Assembly: GCA_004552485.1 (NCBI GenBank) | Contig: SFOH01000039.1 | Coordinates: 1-19,262 of the forward strand | Length of the DNA stretch: 19,262 nt | DNA from: Bacteroidales bacterium | GTDB lineage: Bacteria > Bacteroidota > Bacteroidia > Bacteroidales > Muribaculaceae | Direction of reading: 5' to 3' | Shown here: in pieces, positions 6,947 to 15,173 of the stretch | How the letters are laid out: each line of letters starts with the position of its first letter | Numbering within the stretch: position 1 is the first letter of the stretch | Program-made: the position numbers and the translations under genes | Notes under the pieces: generated by a model | Told to the model about the DNA's origin: nothing | Seen by the model: only the letters and a program-made list of their open reading frames with translations | The model's database searches: none

Positions 6947-8314
6947 TCAGCGGATGACGCGTTTCACGGCCGTGCCGTCTGAATAGCGGACGATGAACAT
7001 GCCGCCCTTGGGGCTGGCGACGCGCTGACCCTGTAGGTTGTAGACGCCGGTGACGGTGCGTGAGGCGGAGTCGGTGGCGATGTCCTCGACGGCGGCATCG
7101 TCAGAGAGGGTGAGCTTCATGGTGTTGGTGTCGACGGTGATGGCATATGAGCCGTCCTCGAAGGTGTCCTTGAGGCCGAAGAACCAGTCCTTGAGGTTGC
7201 CCCACATCTCGGAGGAGGCGAGCAGGTCGTAGGTGCCCTTTTCAATCTCAAGGTATGAGGTGGCGTCCTCGACAACGGCGGGGGTCAGATAGACCTCTTC
7301 GTTCCAGGGAGCGATTTTGTTGCAGAACTTGAACTGTTTGTTGAAGTGGTTGTTGTCGTCGTCGGCGGTGTCATAGCTGAGGGTGCCGGTCCAGGTGAAG
7401 ACGCCGTCGCCGACTTTCTTCATCTCGAGGGGTTTCTCTGAGTCGAAGGAGCCGGCGACGAGGCCGAGCATGTAGAGGTGGTCGTAGTTGGGTTTCTCGA
7501 CTTCGGCGGCAGCGACGGTGACGGTGAGGGCCTTTGTGTCGACGGTGACGGTGTAGCGGCCGTTGAGCGACTCGGAAGTGAGGCCGAAGAACCAGTCTTT
7601 GAGGGTGCCGGCGCTTTCGGAGCATTTCTGAAGGTTGTAGGTGCCCTCGGCGATCTGCATCACGTTGCCGTTGTAGTTGACCTCGGCGGGCACGAGGAAG
7701 TTAACCTTGTCCCAGGCGCCTTTGGTGGTGCAGAACTTGAAGAGCTTGTCCTCGGCGGAATAGCTGAGGTTGCCGGTCCACTCGTACTTGCCGTCTCCGA
7801 GGTCGGTCATCGTGGCGGGGTCGTTGGAGTCCCAGCGGTCTGTTGCGGCGCCGAGCATGAAGCACTCTTCGGGAGCAGGGGGAATCTCGCCCTTATACTC
7901 GGCGGAGATGGTCAGGGCCTTGGTGTCGATGGTGAGGGAGTAGATGCCTTCGGCGGTGACGTTCCACTTGTCGTCGGGAGTGCCGGTGGCGCTGAGATAG
8001 ATGGTGGGGTTGGCGACGCCGTTCTTGCCGATTTCGGTGCCGGAGGTGACGGGCATGTAGTATTCGCGCTCCCAGTCATTGTTGGGGTTGAGGGTGCCTT
8101 TGCCGTTGGTGACGGGGCACTTCATCTCGCCGGTGTAGAGCGGGCCGTTGTAGACGAACACGCCGTTGCCCTGAGCGGTCATGGGTGTGGGGTCGGTGAT
8201 GTTCCAGCCGGCGGGAGTGGCTGAGCCGACCACAAAGAGTGTTTCGGGAATCTGTGCCTGGATGCCGAGAGTCATGGTGATGACGGCAGCGGCGGCCATA
8301 AAGAATTTTTTCAT
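6947..8314 (-). CDS. SusE/SusF-like glycan-binding protein with T9SS-type sorting domain
   Basis: A 455-residue protein with no catalytic domain. The signal peptide is type I (GIQA-QIP, about residue 20), without the lipobox expected of SusE or SusF. Three binding modules follow: a 'GW' module (about 24-140, VVGSATPAGWN) and two 'KFC' modules (about 150-270 and 278-405). The latter two each carry a KFC..K..W core and the repeated KDWFFGL motif. The C-terminus (VYNLQGQRV, GGMFIVRYSDG, KRVIR) is a type A sorting domain like that of the downstream fusion enzyme. It probably presents carbohydrate-binding modules outside the cell, replacing the lipid-anchored SusF of classical loci. The second module and the third module of the fusion enzyme are near-copies (FMLGAATDRWDSND versus YMLGSAVDKWDSSD). 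A 112-base gap with a strong hairpin separates it from the upstream lipoprotein gene. Confidence 0.82.
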   Translation of the reverse strand: MKKFFMAAAAVITMTLGIQAQIPETLFVVGSATPAGWNITDPTPMTAQGNGVFVYNGPLYTGEMKCPVTNGKGTLNPNNDWEREYYMPVTSGTEIGKNGVANPTIYLSATGTPDDKWNVTAEGIYSLTIDTKALTISAEYKGEIPPAPEECFMLGAATDRWDSNDPATMTDLGDGKYEWTGNLSYSAEDKLFKFCTTKGAWDKVNFLVPAEVNYNGNVMQIAEGTYNLQKCSESAGTLKDWFFGLTSESLNGRYTVTVDTKALTVTVAAAEVEKPNYDHLYMLGLVAGSFDSEKPLEMKKVGDGVFTWTGTLSYDTADDDNNHFNKQFKFCNKIAPWNEEVYLTPAVVEDATSYLEIEKGTYDLLASSEMWGNLKDWFFGLKDTFEDGSYAITVDTNTMKLTLSDDAAVEDIATDSASRTVTGVYNLQGQRVASPKGGMFIVRYSDGTAVKRVIR

Positions 8315-8360
8315 GATGATGCTTTTTTATGTTTTTTGATTGATTTTTTCGTTGGGGGGA

Positions 8361-8381
8361 CCGGGAGCCGCGGGCTCCCGG
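8361..8381 (-). other. Intergenic 9-bp hairpin inside the PUL operon
   Basis: CCGGGAGCC (8361-8369) pairs perfectly with GGCTCCCGG (8373-8381) across a 3-base loop. It sits in the widest gap of the operon (8315-8426), between the SusE/F-like lipoprotein gene and the secreted SusE/F-like gene. No T-run follows on either strand, so it should not stop transcription fully. A role in mRNA processing, stability or partial attenuation, setting different levels for upstream binding genes and downstream enzymes, is possible. Confidence 0.6.
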
Positions 8382-8426
8382 CACGGTGTGGGAGGCCGGG
8401 AGCGGAGCGGCGCGGGGGGTTGAATG

Positions 8427-10139
8427 TTATTTGATTTTGGAAACTTTGACGGTCATGGTCTCGAGGTCGGCCTCGACGCGGTACATGCCGTTGTTCTTCT
8501 CCTCGATGCCCCATGAGGCGGAGAGGGGATTGCCGGGACCTTTGATGCGGCGCATTTTGTAGGTTCCGCCGTCCTCGACCATCTCGCGGTAGGAGTCGGA
8601 GTTGCCGTTCTCGGGAACAAGGAAGTAGACTTTGTCCCAGTCGCCCTTGGAGGTGATGAAGTTGAACTGGCGGTTGTTCTCGCGGTCGGTGTAGTAGAGC
8701 TCGCCCTCCCAGTAGAAGGTGTGTGTCTCGCCGATGCGGGTCATCTGCACGCCGGGCTTGTTGGAGTCGCAGCCGCTGTCGCCGGCGACGCCCTGCATGT
8801 AGAGTTCGGTTTCGAGTTCGATGTCTTCCTGGGCGGGAGCATCGCCGGTGCGGGTGACGGCAACGGTCATGGCGGCGGGATCGACGACGATGCGGTAGGT
8901 GCCGTCTTTGCCTTCGGAGATGCCCCAGAAGGCGTCGATGCCGGTCTGACCGTCGCGCCAGGTAACGGCCTTCATGGCGTTGGAGGCGCCGGCTACGGCG
9001 ATGTCACCGTCGGCTTTGGCGGAGGCGGGAACGTAGTAGACGACGGCGTTCCAGTCGCCCTGGCGGTCGCAGAACTTGAACTGTTTGTTGTGGTTGTCGG
9101 CGGTGGCGTTCTTGTCGTTGTAATAGATGGGGCCTTCCCAGGAGAATGTGCCGGTGCCGGCGTCATAGTCCATGGCGACGGCGGCGTTCGAGGAGAAGGT
9201 GGAGACGGCGTTGCCGAGCATGAAGAGTTCGGGGTCGCGGACGACTTCGCCCTTGTATTGTGCGGTGATAGTGATGTTGTCACGTCCGCCGCGGGCGTCG
9301 ACGGTGAGCAGATACATGCCCTCCTCGGTGATGCGCCACTTGACGTCGGGGCTGCCGGTGGGCGAATAGACGACTTTGGGCGAGGCCACACCGTTGCGGT
9401 TGATTTCGGTGTTCTCCTCGGGGGCCATGAGGAATTTGCCTTCCCACTTGCCATCGTTCTCGAGTTTCATCTTCATCTCGCCGGCGTAGAGGGCGCCTTC
9501 GTAGGTGAAGAGGCCGTCTTCGACGCAGGTCATCTCCAGCGGGTTGTTGACGTCCCAGCCGGCGGGAGTGCCGTCGCCGATGATGTAGAGTGCGGGTATC
9601 TCGAAGGGCTGCTCTTTCTTCTCGACGAGGGTGACGTTGACCTCCATGGTCTTGGTGTTGAGGGTGACGTCATAGACGCCGTCCTCGCCCTCGTGGATGC
9701 CCCAGAAGTGGTCGCGCAGGGTGCCGGCCATCTCGGAGCAGATATAGGCCTGGTTGACGGTTCCCTCGCCAATCTGAGCGTAGGCGTAGGAGGTGCCGTC
9801 CTGGACGCCGCTCTCGGGGATGAAGTAGTGGATTTTGTCCCAGTCGTTGGGGGCGTCGCAGAACTTGAACTGCTTGTTGTCGGCGTAATAGTACATCTCA
9901 ATGCGCTTGGTGAAGACATTGGGGTCGTCGGTGTGGTCCATGGCAACGGCGTTGTGCGAGTCGAAGGGGTCGCCCTCGACGTAGGGTGTCAGGCCGTAGC
10001 CGACCATGTAGACCTCCTCGTAGGGGATGTTCTTCTCGGGTATCTCCACTTCCACCAGGTCTTTCTCGGCGTCGCAGGCCGTGAACAGGGTCATGGCGGC
10101 GGCGGAGGCAATGAGGCTGAATATGGTTTTCTTAATCAT
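8427..10139 (-). CDS. SusE/SusF-like outer-membrane glycan-binding lipoprotein, four modules
   Basis: A 570-residue lipoprotein (leader ending LFTAC, Cys22) with an acidic stretch after the cysteine (DAEKD), of the sort that sends Bacteroidota lipoproteins to the cell surface. Four beta-sandwich modules follow a short linker: a 'KFC' type (about 41-175, KFCDAPNDW), a 'GW' type (about 181-290, IIGDGTPAGWD), a 'KFC' type (about 295-430, KFCDRQGDW) and a fourth degenerate 'KFC'-type module (about 445-570, FNFITSKGDW). A W-G motif recurs in place of DWFFGL in the KFC-type modules (FWGI, FWGI, SWGI). In the starch system SusE and SusF bind glycan at the surface beside SusCD; this gene occupies the same position, directly after susD with a 57-base gap. 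No Ig-like SusE N-terminal domain is evident. It is confidently a surface glycan-binding lipoprotein; the ligand is not determined. Confidence 0.85.
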   Translation of the reverse strand: MIKKTIFSLIASAAAMTLFTACDAEKDLVEVEIPEKNIPYEEVYMVGYGLTPYVEGDPFDSHNAVAMDHTDDPNVFTKRIEMYYYADNKQFKFCDAPNDWDKIHYFIPESGVQDGTSYAYAQIGEGTVNQAYICSEMAGTLRDHFWGIHEGEDGVYDVTLNTKTMEVNVTLVEKKEQPFEIPALYIIGDGTPAGWDVNNPLEMTCVEDGLFTYEGALYAGEMKMKLENDGKWEGKFLMAPEENTEINRNGVASPKVVYSPTGSPDVKWRITEEGMYLLTVDARGGRDNITITAQYKGEVVRDPELFMLGNAVSTFSSNAAVAMDYDAGTGTFSWEGPIYYNDKNATADNHNKQFKFCDRQGDWNAVVYYVPASAKADGDIAVAGASNAMKAVTWRDGQTGIDAFWGISEGKDGTYRIVVDPAAMTVAVTRTGDAPAQEDIELETELYMQGVAGDSGCDSNKPGVQMTRIGETHTFYWEGELYYTDRENNRQFNFITSKGDWDKVYFLVPENGNSDSYREMVEDGGTYKMRRIKGPGNPLSASWGIEEKNNGMYRVEADLETMTVKVSKIK

Positions 10140-10196
10140 TGTTTTTCGTTTAAGGATTTGAGCTACTGTGCTAAGCGAGTGAGGGGTGCCGCGCCA

Positions 10197-11927
10197 TCAA
10201 TAGCCGGGATTCTGTTTAAGGTTGTGGTTGGTCTCGAGGGCAGTGCGGGGGATGGGGAAGATTTCGGTGTGGTTGTCCTTGTCGGGGGTCTTGTCCCACC
10301 ATGTTCCGGAGCTGAAGCGGCCGAAGCGGATGAGGTCGATGCGACGGCGGCCTTCGGCGAAGAACTCGCGGCCCCACTCGTCGAGGAGTTCCTGCTCGGT
10401 GAGCTGGACTTTGCCCTCGGGAGCATAGAGGACGTCGGGCCAGTCTTCCCGGGGATAGTTGCGCTTGCGGACAGAGTTGAGCAGGCGTCCGGCTTCGTTG
10501 ACGCTTCCGGCGCGGAAGCGGCACTCGGCCAGGGAGTAGATGACCTCGGGGAGGCGGATTTCGACGAAGTCAGACTCCATGTGGCCCTGCTCGTCTGAGG
10601 GATAGAGGGGATATTTGACAAAATGGTAGCCGGACTGGTGGTCGCCGGAGCGGAGGTTCGAGCGCTTGTTGGCGGGCCACTGGTTGGGGCGCAGGCCCTT
10701 GAATTGGCCGACGGCGTCGCGGATGTAGAGTTCGTAGGAGCCGGTGGGGTCGGTCATCTTGCCGCGCTTGCCGTCCTTGACGACATCGAGGGAGCCGAAG
10801 ACGAACATGCCTTCGCGGGTGGAGTTGCCCAGGTTCTTGTAGAGCTTGAGGCGGACGTCGGAGGGATAGGTGCGGAATTTCTGGACAGTCATGCCCAGGG
10901 TGTAGTTGTAGAGCTGGCCGTTGAGGTCGTAGGAGGGGGTGCAGGCATACTTGCAGTTGTGGTCGCCGCCGTCGCTCTTGGAGTCGTTGACGTAGTACTC
11001 CATCTGCTGGGGCACGCTCCACCAGTAGGTGTCGCCCTTGTAGAGCCATGCCGAGCCTGCGTAGGCGTAGGACGACCAGAAGCCGAAGATGACCTCGTCG
11101 GAGGTTTCGTTGTTCCAGTCGAAGGCTTCGTCCCAGCGGTCGGCGACTTTGTAGTAGCCGTACTCGCCGTCGACGATGGCCTGGGCATAGCGGGCGGCGT
11201 CGGCATAGCGGTCCTGACCGATGTAGACCTCGGCGTTCATGTAGAGGCGGACGAGGAGGGCGGCCACGGCGGCCTTGTTGAACTGGCCCTGGAGGCCCTG
11301 GTTGCCGCCCGAGCCCTGCTTGGTCTCGATGACGGGCAGGCAGGCGAGGAGCTCAGACTCGATGAGGTCGAAGGTCTGCTGAGGCGTGAGCTGGTTGCCG
11401 TCGGAGGAGTTGGGGTCGGTCGAAGGATAGGAGGGGACGTTGCGGAACATGTCGAGCAGGCGCCAGTAGCAGTAGGCGCGCATGACGCGGCACTGGCATT
11501 TCATCGACTCCCACTCTGCCTCGGTGAAGCCTAACTTGGAGCCGTCGAGGCGCTCGAGGTCTTCGGTGACGTAGTTGGAGAACATGATGCCCTTGAAGGA
11601 GCCTTCCCACTCGGCCTGGAGATAGGTTGTCTCGGCGTTGAAGTCGTGGTAGTGGAGGCGCTCCCACTGGCCGCCGTCGTACCACCACGAGTCGCGGGTG
11701 GGGGTGATGATCTGGTCGGCGGTGAGCTCGTTGAGGGCCATGCGCGTCTGGATGCTCCAGAACATGTGCTCGAAGGGGCGGTTGACGGCGCGTATCACGT
11801 CCATCTTGGTGTTATAGTAGTTGTCGCTCATGACCTGGTCATAGACGGTCTCGTCCAGGTTGGTGCAGCCCGTGAGCGCCATGGTGGCGAGAGCGGCGGC
11901 GGCAGCTATGGTGTTATGCAGTTTCAT
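10197..11927 (-). CDS. susD: SusD/RagB family surface glycan-binding lipoprotein
   Basis: A 576-residue protein of normal SusD length. The leader ends in a lipobox (LTGC, Cys21), followed by TNLDE. The N-terminal SusD-like region contains the usual RAVNRPFEHMFW helix, AEWEGSFKGIMFSNYV and RVMRAYCYWRLLDMFRNVP, which form the TPR-like core. The C-terminal SusD/RagB domain contains EVIYSLAECRFRAG, a WGREFFAEGRRRIDLIRFGRF helix and the family's hallmark ending IFPIPRTALETNHNLKQNPGY. SusD lies over the SusC pore as a lid and captures glycan for import. It follows susC after 20 bases in the same transcript. There are many aromatic residues (SWWYDGGQW, TYWWSVPQQMEYY) that could stack on sugars, but the contact residues cannot be assigned without a structure. 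Confidence 0.97.
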   Translation of the reverse strand: MKLHNTIAAAAALATMALTGCTNLDETVYDQVMSDNYYNTKMDVIRAVNRPFEHMFWSIQTRMALNELTADQIITPTRDSWWYDGGQWERLHYHDFNAETTYLQAEWEGSFKGIMFSNYVTEDLERLDGSKLGFTEAEWESMKCQCRVMRAYCYWRLLDMFRNVPSYPSTDPNSSDGNQLTPQQTFDLIESELLACLPVIETKQGSGGNQGLQGQFNKAAVAALLVRLYMNAEVYIGQDRYADAARYAQAIVDGEYGYYKVADRWDEAFDWNNETSDEVIFGFWSSYAYAGSAWLYKGDTYWWSVPQQMEYYVNDSKSDGGDHNCKYACTPSYDLNGQLYNYTLGMTVQKFRTYPSDVRLKLYKNLGNSTREGMFVFGSLDVVKDGKRGKMTDPTGSYELYIRDAVGQFKGLRPNQWPANKRSNLRSGDHQSGYHFVKYPLYPSDEQGHMESDFVEIRLPEVIYSLAECRFRAGSVNEAGRLLNSVRKRNYPREDWPDVLYAPEGKVQLTEQELLDEWGREFFAEGRRRIDLIRFGRFSSGTWWDKTPDKDNHTEIFPIPRTALETNHNLKQNPGY

Positions 11928-11947
11928 TGTTGTTTCTCTTTGGGGGA

Positions 11948-14926
11948 TTAGAAGTCAAGTTGAATGCCGAGGATGTACTGGCGGCAGTTGGGATAATAGG
12001 TGCGTCCGCCGTTGGCGCCGGGGGTGAGGCCGTTGACCTGCACTGAGGCGGGGTCGAGGCCGCTGTAGCGCGTGAAGGTGGCGAGGTTCTTGGCGGTGAA
12101 GCTGGCGCGGATGCGGTTGCACCACTTGCTGCCGGTGTTCCAGGTGTAGCCCAGCGAAAACATGTCGAGCTTCACGTAGTCGCCCTTCTCGAGATAGTAG
12201 TCGGAGACAACCTGCTGGCCCTTGATGTTCTTGTTCTTGGTGTAGGCCTTCTGGAGCACGTTGCCGGTGAAGCCCTGGGTGCCGTAGTAGAAGTCCTGGG
12301 TGTTGAAGATGTCGAATCCGAAGGCGCCGCGCAGGAAGACGGAGAGATCCCAGTTGCGCCAGCGCACGTTGTGGGTCATGGAGGCGGTGAACTTAGGAAG
12401 GCCGTTGCCGACGATCTGACGGTCGTCGTCGGTGGCCTCGGAGGCGGGTATCATCTCGCCTTTCTTGTTGTAGACCACGAAGTTGCCGTCTTTGTCGATG
12501 CCGGCGTACTTGTACATGAAGAAGTTGCCGATGCGCTCGCCGGCCTGGATGCGCTGGAGGTTGTGCATGGGGTACGGGTCGGAGGTGGAGCAGACGTCGT
12601 AGTAGTCCTGGCCGACGTATTTGCCGTTGGAGAAGGAGACGAACTTGTTGTCGCAGGTGGCGCCGATGAAGTCGATGGTGTAGCCCCAGTCTTTGGTGTC
12701 GACGGCGGTTCCGTGGAGGTCGAACTCAAAGCCGGTGTTCTTCATGGTGCCGACGTTGACGAAGGTGGTGTTGTAGAGATAGGGGGGCACGGGGACGTCG
12801 TAGTCGCCGAGCAGGTCCTGCTGCTTGCGGTTATAGTAGTTGAGCGAGCCGCTCAGGCGGTTGTTGAGGACGCTGAAGTCGATGCCGACATTCCAGTTCT
12901 TGGCTTTCTCCCATTTGAGGTCGGGGTTGACGTTCTTGCCGGGGCCCCATACCTGGATGGCCTGGCCGTTGTAGTTGACGTAGCCGGCGCCGCTCATGGT
13001 GTTCAGCGACATGTAGGAGCTGAAGTCCTGGTTGCCGGTTTCGCCATAGTCGCCGCGGATTTTCAGGTCGTTGAGCCATCCGCGCGTGCCTTCCATGAAG
13101 CTTTCCTGGCTGATGCGCCAGCCCAAAGAGACGGCGGGGAAGTTGCCCCACTTGTGGTTTTTGCCGAATTTCGACGAGCCCTCGTGACGGAGGGAGGCGG
13201 TCAGCAGGTAGCGGCCGTCGAAGTCGTAGCTGACGCGGCCGAAGAAGGCGATGAGTTTGGAGTCGTTCTTGTAGGAGCCCATGCAGATGTGACCTTCCTC
13301 GTTGGCATACTGGCCGCTGCCCATGTTGTCGGCGCCGGTGCCGTCGTTGGCGAAGTCTTTGTTGTAGTTGCTCAGGCCCGAGTTCTTGTTATATTGGTAG
13401 GAGTAGCCGAGCATGGCCTTGAGGTTGTGGCTGCCGAAGCGACCGGTGTAGTTGGTGAGCCACTCGAGGATGTGCTGCGAGGAGTTGTCGTAGCTGCGCG
13501 AGGCCTCGCCCATGTAGCCGTTGGCGATGGCCTGGGTGGAGGTGGAGGGGCGGAACCAGGTGTTGTCGTTGGAGGCCTCGTGACCGGCGATGGTCACCTG
13601 GGTGTTGAGGGTCTGCGTGCCGTTGTCCTCCTTGAGAAGGAGGGGAAGGAGGTTGAGGCGGACGGTGCCGTCCCAGTCGAGGAGTTTGGTCTGAGCCTCG
13701 TTGTCCTCGAGGGCCATGAGCTCGACGGGGTTATAGCCAGCGGCCTGGCCGAGGATGGCGGTGTAGCGGCCGGGATTATCCTCGTCCCAGATGGGTGTCG
13801 TGGGGTTGATTTCCAGGGCGTTGCGGAAGACGTCCCAGCTGGCGATTTTGCGGTTGATGATGCGCGGGGCGATGTTGGCGTTGAACGTCAGCAGGCCGTT
13901 GCTGATGGTTTCCCAGATGGTGGCGCGGGCGCCGTATTCCTCGCGGTTCGAGTATTTGTCGACGCCGTTGGCGTTGCGATAGTCGACGGAGACGCGGAAG
14001 TTGTTGGTCTCGGTGCCGCCGCTGAGGGTGATGGTGTGCTGGTTGGTCCAGCCGGTGCGTGTCACGGCATCGAGCCAGTCGTCGTTGCCGCCCAGGTCGG
14101 TGCCCTGGAAGGTGTTGGCGCGGAAGGCGCGATAGAGGTTGGCATCCAGCATCTTAAGCTCGTGTTCGGCGACGTTGGCGCTGACGTTGAAGTTGTAGGA
14201 TGCGTGGACAGCGCCGTCGCGGCTGCCCTTCTTGGTGGTGATGAGGATGACGCCGTTCGAGCCGCGCGTACCATAGATGGCGGCGGCGGCGCCGTCCTTC
14301 AGTATGTCGAAAGAGGCGATGTCGTTGGGGTTGACATTGGTGAGGTTGCCGCCGGGGACGCCGTCAATGACAATGAGCGGGCCGAGGCCGGCCGAACGCG
14401 AGCTGACGCCGCGAATCTGGATGCTGGCCTGGTTGTTGGGGTCGCCGGCGCCGGTGTTCGTGATGCTCACGCCGGGGACCTTGCCCTGAATCATCATGGT
14501 GGGGTCGATGGAGCTAACCTTCAGGAAGTCCTTCTCCGAGATGTGGGAGATGGCCGAGGTCAGCTCTTTCTTGTCCATGGTGCCATAGCCGATGACCACG
14601 ACCTCATTGAGGATTTCGGAATCCGGTGTCATCTCAATCTCCAGGCGCGTGCGCCCGTTCAGTGAGAATTCGGCCGTTTTGTAACCGATGTAACTGACGA
14701 CAATGACAGCATCATTTTTCACGCCGTCCAATGAGAAATTACCGTCAACGTCGGTGACCGCGGCCACGCTTGTGCCCTTGACAGAGACGGAGGCGCCGAT
14801 GAGCGGGTCCTGATTCTCGTCAGTGACAGTACCGGTGACGTTGACAATGCCTGCGGCGGCATGGCTCCATAGCGGAGTCATCAGCACCAGCAGCATAAGA
14901 ACAATTTTTCCGATGCTCGTTTTCAT
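11948..14926 (-). CDS. susC: SusC/RagA family TonB-dependent outer-membrane transporter
   Basis: A 992-residue TonB-dependent receptor that imports oligosaccharides across the outer membrane. The signal peptide is about residues 1-24. Next comes the carboxypeptidase-D-like N-terminal extension typical of SusC (about 28-105; GTVTDENQDPLIGASVSVKG, GNFSLDGV, VSYIGYKT). A TonB-box-like region (LNEVVVIGYGT) and the plug (about 115-235) follow, with IQIRGVSS, PLIVIDGVPGG and AAAAIYGTRGSNGVILITTKKG, and then the 22-strand barrel ending in a terminal phenylalanine (YILGIQLDF). There is no STN (anti-sigma signalling) domain, so control probably rests with the separate regulator upstream rather than an ECF sigma/FecR pair. 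It is the first gene of the PUL and has its own promoter (15005-15036). Confidence 0.97.
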   Translation of the reverse strand: MKTSIGKIVLMLLVLMTPLWSHAAAGIVNVTGTVTDENQDPLIGASVSVKGTSVAAVTDVDGNFSLDGVKNDAVIVVSYIGYKTAEFSLNGRTRLEIEMTPDSEILNEVVVIGYGTMDKKELTSAISHISEKDFLKVSSIDPTMMIQGKVPGVSITNTGAGDPNNQASIQIRGVSSRSAGLGPLIVIDGVPGGNLTNVNPNDIASFDILKDGAAAAIYGTRGSNGVILITTKKGSRDGAVHASYNFNVSANVAEHELKMLDANLYRAFRANTFQGTDLGGNDDWLDAVTRTGWTNQHTITLSGGTETNNFRVSVDYRNANGVDKYSNREEYGARATIWETISNGLLTFNANIAPRIINRKIASWDVFRNALEINPTTPIWDEDNPGRYTAILGQAAGYNPVELMALEDNEAQTKLLDWDGTVRLNLLPLLLKEDNGTQTLNTQVTIAGHEASNDNTWFRPSTSTQAIANGYMGEASRSYDNSSQHILEWLTNYTGRFGSHNLKAMLGYSYQYNKNSGLSNYNKDFANDGTGADNMGSGQYANEEGHICMGSYKNDSKLIAFFGRVSYDFDGRYLLTASLRHEGSSKFGKNHKWGNFPAVSLGWRISQESFMEGTRGWLNDLKIRGDYGETGNQDFSSYMSLNTMSGAGYVNYNGQAIQVWGPGKNVNPDLKWEKAKNWNVGIDFSVLNNRLSGSLNYYNRKQQDLLGDYDVPVPPYLYNTTFVNVGTMKNTGFEFDLHGTAVDTKDWGYTIDFIGATCDNKFVSFSNGKYVGQDYYDVCSTSDPYPMHNLQRIQAGERIGNFFMYKYAGIDKDGNFVVYNKKGEMIPASEATDDDRQIVGNGLPKFTASMTHNVRWRNWDLSVFLRGAFGFDIFNTQDFYYGTQGFTGNVLQKAYTKNKNIKGQQVVSDYYLEKGDYVKLDMFSLGYTWNTGSKWCNRIRASFTAKNLATFTRYSGLDPASVQVNGLTPGANGGRTYYPNCRQYILGIQLDF

Positions 14927-15004
14927 GAAACTTGGGGAATGTAATTTGGTATTGGTTTAGGTTAATAGATTGTTGACACAGGGGGGAAGTGAAGTAAGGA
15001 TTCG

Positions 15005-15036
15005 CAAAATTATCACATCGCGGGCGCCGGCGCAAG
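15005..15036 (-). promoter_or_regulatory. PUL promoter ahead of susC
   Basis: On the minus strand CTTG (15036-15033) is followed by 20 bases and TAATTTTG (15012-15005), matching the Bacteroidota -33/-7 consensus with one mismatch in the -33 box. The predicted start leaves a 5' leader of about 70 bases before the susC ATG. The spacer holds a perfect 10-base palindrome (GCGCCGGCGC, 15024-15033) that touches the -33 box and could be a protein-binding site. Promoter by motif; operator by inference. Confidence 0.65.
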
Positions 15037-15049
15037 AGGTTAAAAAAGC

Positions 15050-15103
15050 AATTAAGATAAATAAAGAGGCCATTCGGCTGATTGTCAGAAGAATGACCTT
15101 TTT
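15050..15103 (-). terminator. Intrinsic terminator of the regulator gene
   Basis: Read on the minus strand, AGGTCATTC (15099-15091) pairs with GAATGGCCT (15075-15067), with one G-T pair. An inner CTGA/TCAG stem continues it after a two-base bulge on each side, closed by a CAA loop. An A-run precedes the stem and a T-rich stretch (CTTTATTTATC, then TTTTTT) follows it. This is the arrangement of a true terminator, about 70 bases after the regulator's stop codon and before the susC promoter, so regulator and PUL are separate transcripts. The + strand also shows T5 after the stem. Confidence 0.7.
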
Positions 15104-15173
15104 GCGATGTCGCGAAAATTAAGAATATTTTCGCCCGAATTAAGACTCGTTTCGCCCCTCACGGGGCTGCTTC

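Noticed and set aside
8361..8381. The hairpin as a full intrinsic terminator of the susC-susD-SusE/F transcript
   Set aside because: No T-run follows on either strand and the genes after it lack a recognisable TAnnTTTG promoter, so read-through is more likely.
4500..10100. Apparent repeated DNA in the SusE/F region as a CRISPR or tandem repeat array
   Set aside because: The similarity is at protein level between modules about 110-130 residues long; there are no short identical direct repeats with regular spacers.
8721..10598. A 625-codon + strand open frame, with similar long ones at 12371-14665, 277-1356 and 1402-2370
   Set aside because: All lie opposite confident PUL genes and show the same valine/glycine/aspartate-rich shadow composition.
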